This document shows positions 1 to 5,519 of a stretch of 8,938 nucleotides of DNA, one piece after another. The stretch spans positions 1-8,938 of the forward strand of contig QMWE01000031.1 in assembly GCA_003661465.1 (NCBI GenBank). The letters run 5' to 3'. A program made the translations under genes and the position numbers. The stretch comes from Hadesarchaea archaeon (GTDB lineage Archaea > Hadarchaeota > Hadarchaeia > Hadarchaeales > Hadarchaeaceae). Position 1 is the stretch's first letter. Every line of letters starts with the position of its first letter. A model generated the notes under the pieces. It was not told the DNA's origin and made no database searches. It saw only the letters and a program-made list of their open reading frames with translations.

Positions 1-164
1 GCAAATAATCTTTCTAAGCCCAAAGTAAGAGTAAAATTAGAGCAGTTGAAAGGAGCAAAAACTGCCTCTCTTGGGAATTGAGATTTCTTGGAAATAAGAA
101 GGGGGCGGGTTTTTGAAAAAATGTTAGATAAAGGCAGATTAATTTGAAAATCCCAAAAAGTGAA

Positions 165-190
165 AGTTTTTTAAGCCAACTAAAAAAACT
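165..190. repeat. Inverted repeat with T6/A6 arms
   Basis: AGTTTTTT (165-172) is the exact reverse complement of AAAAAACT (183-190), with a 10-base spacer. On either strand this gives a weak A/T hairpin and a run of T, which in archaea can end transcription. It sits just before the TATA box at 199, so it may separate an upstream transcript from the ribosomal operon. Function is inferred only. Confidence 0.4.
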
Positions 191-198
191 TACCAATC

Positions 199-206
199 TA
201 TAAAAA
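199..206 (+). promoter_or_regulatory. TATA box of the ribosomal protein operon
   Basis: TATAAAAA in an AT-rich stretch is a good archaeal TATA box. Transcription would be expected to begin about 25 bases further on, near 225-230, ahead of the short ORF at 252 and of L18e at 391. No competing promoter is visible between here and L18e, so it probably drives at least L18e-L13-S9. Confidence 0.55.
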
Positions 207-251
207 TTGTGTTAAAGAAAATCAATTGGAAATTTGTTTGGGGAGCTGGGA

Positions 252-389
252 GTGGAGATAGTTTCGACCATAACAGGGATACTTTTGGTCTTGGTTTCGG
301 TTAACCTTATTCCCTCTGGGCCTTCTCGGGACGCTGTGAGAAACCTATTTAGGCTTGTCCGAAAATTGTGTCAAATGCTTAGGTGTTGA
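252..389 (+). CDS. Possible 45-residue membrane peptide ahead of L18e
   Basis: A GTG at 252 opens a 45-codon frame ending in TGA at 387-389, one base before the ATG of L18e. A Shine-Dalgarno-like GGGAG (241-245) lies six bases before the GTG, and the TATA box at 199 is placed to transcribe it. The product begins MEIVSTITGILLVLVSVNLI, a plausible single membrane helix (residues about 3-20), followed by a basic tail with several Arg/Lys and two Cys (40 and 45). I recognise no family. A frame this long can arise by chance, and the region could instead be an untranslated leader. The ribosome site, start/stop spacing and hydrophobic character argue mildly for a real small protein or translated leader coupled to L18e. 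Confidence 0.35.
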   Translation: MEIVSTITGILLVLVSVNLIPSGPSRDAVRNLFRLVRKLCQMLRC

Positions 390-390
390 A

Positions 391-756
391 ATGCCAGCAC
401 GAACAGGTCCGACAAATCCGATGTTGCGAAGACTGATAAGACAGTTACGGGAGCATGGCAGAAAGCAAAAGGCCAAGATATGGTTGGACATAGCGGAGCG
501 TCTCGAGGGTCCCAGCAGGATACGGTCGGAAGTTAACCTCAGTCAGCTCGAGCGATATGCCTCAAACGGAGACGTTGTCGTGGTTCCGGGAAAGGTCCTA
601 GCGGCCGGTAGGCTGAGCCACCCGATATCCGTGGCGGCTTTCAGATTTTCTTCCCCGGCTAGGCGGAAGCTCATGATGGCAGGCGGCAGAGCGCTGACGA
701 TTCAAGAATTGATGGAGCAGAATCCAACCGGTAAAGGGGTAAAACTGATGGAGTGA
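391..756 (+). CDS. rpl18e: Large ribosomal subunit protein eL18 (L18e)
   Basis: A 121-residue protein of the large ribosomal subunit, of the L15/L18e family found in archaea and eukaryotes. Recognisable features are the MPARTGPTNP start, the GDVVVVPGKVL segment in the middle, and the C-terminal LTIQELMEQNPTGKGVKL stretch. The frame is open from a TTG at 355, but I chose ATG 391: the family usually begins near the RTGPTNP motif, and AGGTG (381-385) lies five bases before this ATG. It heads the L18e-L13-S9 block typical of archaea. Its stop (754-756) is seven bases before the L13 start, and the ribosome site for L13 lies inside its last codons. Length is normal for the family. Confidence 0.95.
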   Translation: MPARTGPTNPMLRRLIRQLREHGRKQKAKIWLDIAERLEGPSRIRSEVNLSQLERYASNGDVVVVPGKVLAAGRLSHPISVAAFRFSSPARRKLMMAGGRALTIQELMEQNPTGKGVKLME

Positions 757-763
757 GAGCACC

Positions 764-1192
764 ATGATCGTGTGTGATGGTAAAGACATGGTTTTGGGTA
801 GGCTCGCAAGCTTTGTCGCAAAACAGCTCTTAAAGGGGGAAAGAGTTGTGATAGTCAACGCTGAAAAAGCTGTGATATCCGGAAGACGAGAGTCCACCTT
901 GAATGAATACAAGGCATGGCTCGGGGCTAGAAATCTCACCAATCCGCGAAAGGGTCCTTTTCATCTAAAACGTCCAGAAGACTTGGTGCGATTGGCTGTG
1001 CGAGGCATGCTCCCCTATGACAGGCCCCGCGGTAAGGAAGCGTTCCGCCGTCTCCGGGTACATGTAGGAGTACCCAAGGAGTTCTCCGGAAAGGAATTCA
1101 TGTCGATCCCAGACGCCAGCCTGGGTCAGCTTGGAACGCGACGTTTTATCAGAGTTGAGATGCTCAGCAAGCATCTTGGGGGAAAATCATGA
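764..1192 (+). CDS. rpl13: Large ribosomal subunit protein uL13
   Basis: Archaeal L13, 142 residues, a primary-binding protein of the large subunit. The N-terminal MIVCDGKDMVLGRLASFVAK and the nearby VVIVNAEKAVISG are characteristic, as is the central RGMLPYDRPRGKEAFRRLRV block. The start follows GGAG (750-753), which overlaps the end of L18e. The stop TGA (1190-1192) shares bases with the ATG of S9 in an ATGA arrangement, so the two are probably translationally coupled. Length and domain content are ordinary; nothing is truncated. Confidence 0.96.
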   Translation: MIVCDGKDMVLGRLASFVAKQLLKGERVVIVNAEKAVISGRRESTLNEYKAWLGARNLTNPRKGPFHLKRPEDLVRLAVRGMLPYDRPRGKEAFRRLRVHVGVPKEFSGKEFMSIPDASLGQLGTRRFIRVEMLSKHLGGKS

Positions 1193-1587
1193 AAACGATC
1201 ATAACCACGGGGAGAAGAAAAGCTGCTCTCGCGCGAGCCACGGTGAGATCTGGGCATGGGAGGATATTCATCAACGGTACCTCACTTGACACTTATGAGC
1301 CGGAACTTGCGCGACTCAAGATATTGGAGCCACTGAAACTGGCCCCAGAACTGGCAAAACGAGTTGATGTCGAGGTGAACGTCGAGGGCGGAGGGGTCAT
1401 GGGACAGGCGGATGCTGCGCGTACCGCGATAGCTAGGGGACTCGTCGAGTGGTCCCGAGACCAAAAGCTTAAGGAGGTCTTTAAGCAGTACGACTGGACG
1501 TTGATAAAAAGTGATGTACGTTTCAAAGAGCCGAAGAAACCGGGAGGACCAGGTGCACGAGCCAAGGTTCAAAAGAGTTACAGATGA
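1189..1587 (+). CDS. rps9: Small ribosomal subunit protein uS9
   Basis: Archaeal S9, 132 residues, a small-subunit protein whose C-terminal tail reaches towards the P-site tRNA. The TTGRRKAALARATV start, the glycine-rich GGGVMGQADAARTAIARGLV segment (about residues 67-86) and the invariant ending RAKVQKSYR identify it. It overlaps the L13 stop by ATGA and probably depends on upstream translation. After its stop there is a 62-base gap with a TATA-like element before rpoN, so rpoN may be expressed both by read-through and from its own promoter. Confidence 0.97.
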   Translation: MKTIITTGRRKAALARATVRSGHGRIFINGTSLDTYEPELARLKILEPLKLAPELAKRVDVEVNVEGGGVMGQADAARTAIARGLVEWSRDQKLKEVFKQYDWTLIKSDVRFKEPKKPGGPGARAKVQKSYR

Positions 1588-1606
1588 AGGTCGCACAGCA
1601 CAACAG

Positions 1607-1615
1607 TTATTAAAT
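1607..1615 (+). promoter_or_regulatory. Possible TATA box for rpoN
   Basis: TTATTAAAT lies in the short gap between rps9 and rpoN. Transcription about 25 bases further on would begin near 1635, giving a leader of only some 15 bases. A GGAGGG (1644-1649) touches the rpoN ATG directly, too close for standard use as a ribosome site, so a nearly leaderless transcript is plausible. Confidence 0.3.
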
Positions 1616-1649
1616 CGGCGGTGTTGAGTCAAATGGTCTAAATGGAGGG

Positions 1650-1847
1650 ATGAGTACGAGACCAATCCGCTGTATTACATGTGGTAAATTGTTGGCTGAT
1701 AAATACGAGGAGTTTGAGGAACGCGTTAAAAAAGGTGAAGAGCCAAAGCGCGTACTGGATGAGCTTGGGATTAAACGTTACTGCTGCAGGTCTGTCATGC
1801 TCACCAGCGTAGACGTGATGGACGAGATAGCCAAGTTTAAAAAGTGA
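1650..1847 (+). CDS. rpoN: DNA-directed RNA polymerase subunit N (Rpo10/RPB10)
   Basis: A 65-residue zinc-binding subunit of archaeal RNA polymerase, homologous to eukaryotic RPB10, which helps hold the D/L/B assembly platform together. The zinc ligands are C8 and C11 (RCITCGK) and the adjacent C45-C46 (KRYCCRS), the typical atypical-zinc pattern CX2C...CC. The middle holds the usual helix with RVLDELGIKRY. ATG 1650 is the only start: upstream codons in this frame have no ATG, GTG or TTG before a stop at 1611. GGAGGG directly abuts the ATG, an odd spacing. Position after S9 is the standard archaeal order. Confidence 0.96.
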   Translation: MSTRPIRCITCGKLLADKYEEFEERVKKGEEPKRVLDELGIKRYCCRSVMLTSVDVMDEIAKFKK

Positions 1848-1895
1848 CCTCGATCCCCTAACCCTTTTGAGATAGTAGGTCTAACTTGTCTCTGT

Positions 1896-3185
1896 ATGTC
1901 AATTGAGTGGTATCTAGATTTCGTTGATTTGGATTATGCTCCGTCGGACAGAGAATTGGTGGCATTGTTTAGGATAGAACCAGCCAAGAAGATCACCATG
2001 AGAGAGGCAGCAGGTAGAATCGCTTCCGAGAGCTCTATTGGAACTTGGACGACTCTGACGACGATGAGTCCCGAGAAGCGTCGGCTCATGGCAAAAGCTT
2101 ACGGGATAAAAGGGCGCTGGGTCAGGATAGCATATCCTCCGGAGCTTTTTGAAGGAGGGAACATGCCCCAGATCCTCAGCTCGATCGCGGGAAATATCTT
2201 CGGGATGAAAGCTGTGCGAAACCTAAGGCTGGAAGATGTGAGATGGCCCCCTGGGATGGTCCGGTCGTTCAGAGGGCCCCAGTTTGGGATTCGGGGTGTG
2301 AGGAAAATTTTCAAGATCGAAAAACGACCGATTACCGCTACGGTTCCCAAACCCAAAGTGGGAATGTCCAGCGAGGAGCATGCCCGCGCTGGGTACGAGG
2401 CTTGGATGGGCGGGATAGATCTCCTGAAAGACGATGAAAATCTGTCCAGTCAGCGTTTCAACCAGTTTGAGCGTAGGGCTAGGCTTTCATTTAAGATGAG
2501 GGACAGGGCAGAACGGGAGACTGGAGAACGAAAAGGTTACCTCATCAACGTCACAGCCGAAACCATGGAAATGCTCCGGCGGGCAAGATTGGTCAGGAAA
2601 CTTGGGGGTGAACACGTGATGGTGGACATACTGACTGCCGGGTGGGCCGGAGTCCAGACGTTGCGTGAGGAGTGTGAAGAACTCGGGCTAGCTATCCACG
2701 CCCATCGCGCGTTTCACGCAGCTTTCACCCGTGACCCGAAACATGGGATGTCTATGCTGGCGGTTGCAAAAATAGCTAGGCTCGTCGGCGTTGATCAGAT
2801 CCACCTCGGAACCGTGGTGGGAAAGCTCGAGTCGTCGAGGGAAGAGGTGCTGGCGATCCAGAGAGCCATTACAAGCAAAAATGTAACTGGAAATGGACTG
2901 ATCCTGCAGCAGCGGTGGGGCACCATCAAACCGGTTTTCCCGGTCAGTTCTGGTGGTCTACATCCAGGATTGATCCCTCAGATAATCTCAATGCTTGGGA
3001 GGGATATCGTCATTCAGGTTGGCGGAGGCGTGTGGGGACATCCACAGGGGGGCAGGGCTGGAGCTACTGCGGTGCGTCAAGCGATAGACGCCGTGTTGGA
3101 CGGTGTTTCGCTTGAGAAGCGTGCTGAAAGTGAAATGGAGCTGAGGGCCGCTCTGGAAAAATGGGGATATATCAGGCCGAAATAA
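1896..3185 (+). CDS. rbcL: Ribulose-1,5-bisphosphate carboxylase, form III
   Basis: A 429-residue archaeal (form III) RuBisCO large subunit. It carboxylates ribulose-1,5-bisphosphate to two 3-phosphoglycerates and in archaea usually serves the AMP/nucleoside pathway. The start WYLDFVDLDYAPSDRELVALF is typical. Active-site positions by comparison with the plant enzyme: E45 and T50-W51 (ESSIGTWT), N100, K152 and K154 (PKPKVG), K178-D-D180-E181 (GGIDLLKDDEN; K178 is the lysine to be carbamylated), H270-R271 and H274 (HAHRAFH), H303, K310 in loop 6 (GTVVGKLE), S352-G-G, and G376-G377. All key residues are present, so it should be active. Loop 6 continues LESS rather than the common LEG. No clear ribosome site precedes ATG 1896. 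The stop is one base from the next gene, which must be co-transcribed. Confidence 0.96.
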   Translation: MSIEWYLDFVDLDYAPSDRELVALFRIEPAKKITMREAAGRIASESSIGTWTTLTTMSPEKRRLMAKAYGIKGRWVRIAYPPELFEGGNMPQILSSIAGNIFGMKAVRNLRLEDVRWPPGMVRSFRGPQFGIRGVRKIFKIEKRPITATVPKPKVGMSSEEHARAGYEAWMGGIDLLKDDENLSSQRFNQFERRARLSFKMRDRAERETGERKGYLINVTAETMEMLRRARLVRKLGGEHVMVDILTAGWAGVQTLREECEELGLAIHAHRAFHAAFTRDPKHGMSMLAVAKIARLVGVDQIHLGTVVGKLESSREEVLAIQRAITSKNVTGNGLILQQRWGTIKPVFPVSSGGLHPGLIPQIISMLGRDIVIQVGGGVWGHPQGGRAGATAVRQAIDAVLDGVSLEKRAESEMELRAALEKWGYIRPK

Positions 3186-3186
3186 G

Positions 3187-4143
3187 GTGTCATGGGGGAT
3201 TTCCTTGGGATATCAAGTACAACTCATCACTCCAGATGAAAAGACTAGGCTTTTCGACTTGAACCTCAGACGATACCTCTACACGAAGAAGGCCAACATC
3301 TATGGATGCTGTATCAAGTTGCTGACCGAATTGGAGGATGTGAAGGAACGCTGGGAGGACAATTTCTACACCATGGATGAAAACATCAGATCTCACGGAA
3401 GGGTTGTGGTGCTGGAGGAGAAGGACAGACCGCTTGAGGTGAAATACGATCCCTATACCAACACGGCATTTCTCACGAATGTGGATTATTATGGTTGGAT
3501 AAAGAGCATCGCTCTGGCTGTGGCTGGCGATGTTTTGGAGGATGAACACGAGATCTATCCGGTTCATGGTGCAGCGATAGATGTGGATGGGACAGGGGTC
3601 TCCATCATAGCACCTTCCGGGACCGGGAAGACCACTCACTCCTGGGGTTTGCTCAGGGAGAAGAGGGCGAGACTAGTCACCGACGACTGGTATTTTGTGA
3701 GGATGTACGAACAGGGTCCGCTTGCGTTCGGTTCCGAGAAAAATTGCTATGTCGAGGCAGATATCGGGAAGATATGGAAGGAATACGAGGGCCTTCTGGA
3801 GAGAGCACATTTCGACAAACGTGGAAGGGCCATCGTGAACGTCAGGTGGGCGGTGGGCAGTGGAGGCGTGATCCCGATGACCTCCCTCAGAAAGATAATT
3901 TTGCTGAAGAGGGAGAAAGATGATCCCAAGATAATAGAGAAACTTGACGCGGACGAGGCGCTGGAGTACATGATCGCGAACGATTTTTGCAACCCCCACC
4001 AGCTGGTTAGGGATAGACGAAAGTTCCAGCTCAGGAAGGATTTCTTCAGAAAACTCTTTGAGGTCACGGAGGTTTATTTGGTCAACACCGTTAAGTCACC
4101 GGTCGAGACGAATATACAGATAGTGAAAGCTATTAAGTCGTGA
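3187..4143 (+). CDS. P-loop kinase-like protein, HPr kinase/PEPCK fold, next to RuBisCO
   Basis: A 318-residue protein whose C-terminal part (about 122-318) matches the HPr kinase/PEP carboxykinase-type nucleotide-binding fold. It has VHGAA (126-130), a Walker A loop APSGTGKTTHS (142-152) and a metal-binding LVTDDW (163-168), in the same order and spacing as in HPr kinases. The N-terminal 120 residues are unassigned. I see no PEP carboxykinase substrate motifs, and no HPr is expected in archaea, so the phosphoryl acceptor is unknown. The start is uncertain: GTG 3187 is one base after the RuBisCO stop, while TTG 3205 is preceded by GGGGGA at a good distance and would give 312 residues. The one-base gap places it in the RuBisCO transcript, suggesting a role in sugar-phosphate supply or in regulation; this is inference. 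Confidence 0.8.
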   Translation: MSWGISLGYQVQLITPDEKTRLFDLNLRRYLYTKKANIYGCCIKLLTELEDVKERWEDNFYTMDENIRSHGRVVVLEEKDRPLEVKYDPYTNTAFLTNVDYYGWIKSIALAVAGDVLEDEHEIYPVHGAAIDVDGTGVSIIAPSGTGKTTHSWGLLREKRARLVTDDWYFVRMYEQGPLAFGSEKNCYVEADIGKIWKEYEGLLERAHFDKRGRAIVNVRWAVGSGGVIPMTSLRKIILLKREKDDPKIIEKLDADEALEYMIANDFCNPHQLVRDRRKFQLRKDFFRKLFEVTEVYLVNTVKSPVETNIQIVKAIKS

Positions 4144-4156
4144 TTTCCGCCCATTG

Positions 4157-4164
4157 TTTTTATG
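4157..4164 (+). promoter_or_regulatory. TATA box for the tRNA gene
   Basis: TTTTTATG is centred about 27 bases before the first base of the mature tRNA (4187), the usual archaeal distance between TATA box and start. The preceding T-run (from 4155) follows the kinase-like gene and could also help end that transcript. Confidence 0.45.
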
Positions 4165-4169
4165 CAAAT

Positions 4170-4185
4170 GGAGATAAATTTCTCC
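4170..4185 (+). repeat. Small hairpin just upstream of the tRNA
   Basis: GGAGA (4170-4174) can pair with TCTCC (4181-4185) across a six-base AT loop, ending one base before the tRNA acceptor stem. If transcription starts near 4185 the hairpin lies in the promoter rather than in the RNA. If read-through from the kinase-like gene occurs, it would be part of the 5' leader. Role unknown. Confidence 0.35.
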
Positions 4186-4186
4186 G

Positions 4187-4281
4187 GGGGCCGTAGGGTA
4201 GCTTGGTCAATCCTCCCAGCTAATCTTTAGATCTGGAATGGGGTGCTGGTGACCCGAGTTCAAATCTCGGCGGCCCCACCA
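4187..4281 (+). tRNA. tRNA-Pro (GGG), with a 17-base intron and encoded CCA
   Basis: Acceptor stem GGGGCCG (4187-4193) pairs with CGGCCCC (4271-4277), then discriminator A4278 and an encoded CCA (4279-4281). The D arm follows at 4194-4214, with AGCTTGGT in its loop. The anticodon stem is CCAGC (4216-4220) with GCTGG (4245-4249), the variable loop is TGAC, and the T arm is CCGAG-TTCAAAT-CTCGG (4254-4270). There are 24 bases between the anticodon stem strands instead of seven. Removing 4222-4238 leaves loop TTGGGGT: T33, anticodon GGG, G37, as expected for proline. Intron position would then be 32/33; 31/32 is also possible. A textbook bulge-helix-bulge is not obvious, so the exact boundaries and hence the isotype are less certain than the tRNA itself. 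Confidence 0.8.
4222..4238 (+). other. Predicted tRNA intron (17 bases)
   Basis: This is the segment whose removal restores a seven-base anticodon loop with T33 and anticodon GGG. It sits at position 32/33, not the usual 37/38. The expected four-pair central helix would be TCTT (4224-4227) with GGGG (4240-4243), mostly G-T pairs, so the splice motif is weak. Boundaries may be off by one base. Confidence 0.45.
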
Positions 4282-5381
4282 CTTCGCTTTTTCCCAGGCC
4301 TCTTCTCTTGCGATACTGCTATATGTCTCACAGGAAACAAACTCAAACATGCGATAACCAAGCACAGTGCCATAAGTTCAAATGCTGATATGGGAGCTCC
4401 CTCCCCTCTGAGAAAAGACAACACCGTCTGACCAGCAAGACTTGGTTTATAGTACGACACGAGAAGATTTGGAGACCATTTTGGACTAAACCAATGAGCC
4501 ACCCAACCGATCCCTTGACTTTCAAGATGTCTCAAACACACTTCGTCTGTTTCCGCAAATATTATGGGAATATTCTCAACAATCTCAGGAGCCGTTTCGA
4601 AATACGATGTGCGTTTGTAAGCAACATTATTGTCTTCGATTGGGTAGATTGCTGCCCAAGTCAAGTCAAAAGCATAGTGAAGTCCACTGATAAGCACGAG
4701 CTTATGAGGGTCATTTTGTCTTATTGGAGTTATAAGGTTCTCCTCAACAAACGCTTTCCACTTTAACCAAGCCACTTCATCGTTGTCATATTCCGACCAC
4801 TTGACCTCATTGAAAATTTCGTAAGCTATTATGGTATTCTCATCGGAATACCGTTTACTTGCCTCGTTCCAAAAATATATCAGGTCTTCGTTTGTGTAGT
4901 AAAAAAGATTTTCTATGCGCTCGCCTGTAATTTCTGTGTGGTACGTTTCCTCTGGCGGATATCCTATAGCGTGAAAATCGAGAATGATGGCCAAAGAGTT
5001 CTGTTTTGCAAGTTCAACAACGTGATCGATTTCTTCCCACACATCTACATTTTCTCTTTGGTACACACAATAATAGACTGGAAATCGGATAACATTCGCA
5101 CCCCACTCCTTAACCTTTTCAATATATTCAGTATAATTGACATTTTCATCCCGCATGAATATTGGTGGAACAACAGCAAGACCCCTTAACTGTACCTTTG
5201 AGCCACTGTTATCAAACACATCCGTTCCCTCTACATGAACAGGTCCACTTATTGCAGGTGCTATCATCACCAACGGTGTTGGAAGCCACAGCAATCGAAG
5301 CATGAAGTAAAACACTATTACAATGAGACAAATTAGGATCACTGAAAAGATCGCCCAAAATAATAACCGTTTTATTTTCAT
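4260..5381 (-). CDS. Membrane-anchored glycoside hydrolase family 5-like protein
   Basis: A 373-residue protein with an N-terminal membrane helix (about 7-30), a GH5-type (beta/alpha)8 domain (about 50-310) and a second hydrophobic stretch (about 332-350) before a basic tail. GH5 landmarks: R99 (VIRFPVYY), H137 (IILDFHAIG), acid/base N191-E192 (YEIFNEVKW) and nucleophile candidate E277 (IPIIFAETD). The usual HxY before the nucleophile reads T258-S-Y260, so the conserved histidine is missing. It would act outside the cell on a beta-linked glycan; substrate unknown. ATG 5381 has GAGGG seven bases upstream and a TATA-like element further up. It is divergent from the regulator operon. The stop and last six codons lie antisense over the tRNA 3' end, which suggests the tail was made by insertion at the tRNA. 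Confidence 0.78.
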   Translation of the reverse strand: MKIKRLLFWAIFSVILICLIVIVFYFMLRLLWLPTPLVMIAPAISGPVHVEGTDVFDNSGSKVQLRGLAVVPPIFMRDENVNYTEYIEKVKEWGANVIRFPVYYCVYQRENVDVWEEIDHVVELAKQNSLAIILDFHAIGYPPEETYHTEITGERIENLFYYTNEDLIYFWNEASKRYSDENTIIAYEIFNEVKWSEYDNDEVAWLKWKAFVEENLITPIRQNDPHKLVLISGLHYAFDLTWAAIYPIEDNNVAYKRTSYFETAPEIVENIPIIFAETDEVCLRHLESQGIGWVAHWFSPKWSPNLLVSYYKPSLAGQTVLSFLRGEGAPISAFELMALCLVIACLSLFPVRHIAVSQEKRPGKKRSGGAAEI

Positions 5382-5424
5382 CTTATGCCCTCACTAAATT
5401 CTTCATCACACCCTTTGGGATCTG

Positions 5425-5434
5425 TAATTTAATT
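5425..5434 (-). promoter_or_regulatory. TATA-like element for the GH5 gene
   Basis: On the minus strand this reads AATTAAATTA, about 45 bases before the GH5 ATG. Transcription about 25 bases downstream would give a leader of roughly 20 bases containing the GAGGG ribosome site. It is the best AT element in the GH5 side of the divergent region. Confidence 0.4.
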
Positions 5435-5464
5435 CCCCCCTCGAGTCTTGGCTGTAGTTTATTT

Positions 5465-5490
5465 TGCATACGTATGTATTAAAATATGCA
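5465..5490. promoter_or_regulatory. Palindromic operator candidate
   Basis: CATACGTATG (5467-5476) is a perfect palindrome, inside the near-palindrome TGCATACGTATGTA. The half TGCATA (5465-5470) is repeated inverted as TATGCA (5485-5490). It lies between the GH5 and regulator promoters, immediately before the TATA element at 5494. A dimeric winged-helix protein encoded next door could bind here and control both directions. This is inferred from symmetry and position. Confidence 0.4.
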
Positions 5491-5493
5491 GGC

Positions 5494-5505
5494 ATAATAT
5501 ATAAA
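5494..5505 (+). promoter_or_regulatory. TATA box of the regulator-UbiA-GT4 operon
   Basis: ATAATATATAAA lies 15 bases before the ATG at 5520. With the normal archaeal spacing transcription would start at or very near the ATG, so the operon mRNA is probably leaderless or almost so. A weak GGGGA (5508-5512) would be at a usable distance if a short leader exists. Confidence 0.5.
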
Positions 5506-5519
5506 GTGGGGATATTAAG

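Noticed and set aside
14..196. Minus-strand hydrophobic frame of 60 codons in the AT-rich start of the window
   Set aside because: It begins at a TTG in a poly-T run with no ribosome site, and its hydrophobic look comes from T-rich codons. I see no gene in 1-251, only the inverted repeat and TATA box.
355..390. Twelve-codon N-terminal extension of L18e from TTG 355
   Set aside because: The family starts at the RTGPTNP motif, the ATG at 391 has its own ribosome site, and the extension overlaps the more plausible short ORF in another frame.
3190..3639. Minus-strand frame of 149 codons opposite the kinase-like gene
   Set aside because: It is antisense to a frame with clear P-loop motifs, has no ribosome site or recognisable domain, and is best explained by codon bias of the real gene.
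4375..4383. AGTTCAAAT, matching the tRNA T loop, as an attachment-site copy
   Set aside because: It lies in the coding sequence of the GH5 gene, is only nine bases, and has no matching flanks; most likely chance.
4343..4525. Second minus-strand frame inside the GH5 gene, considered as evidence of a frameshift
   Set aside because: The main GH5 frame is continuous through this part and ends in a sensible membrane helix and basic tail, so no frameshift is needed.
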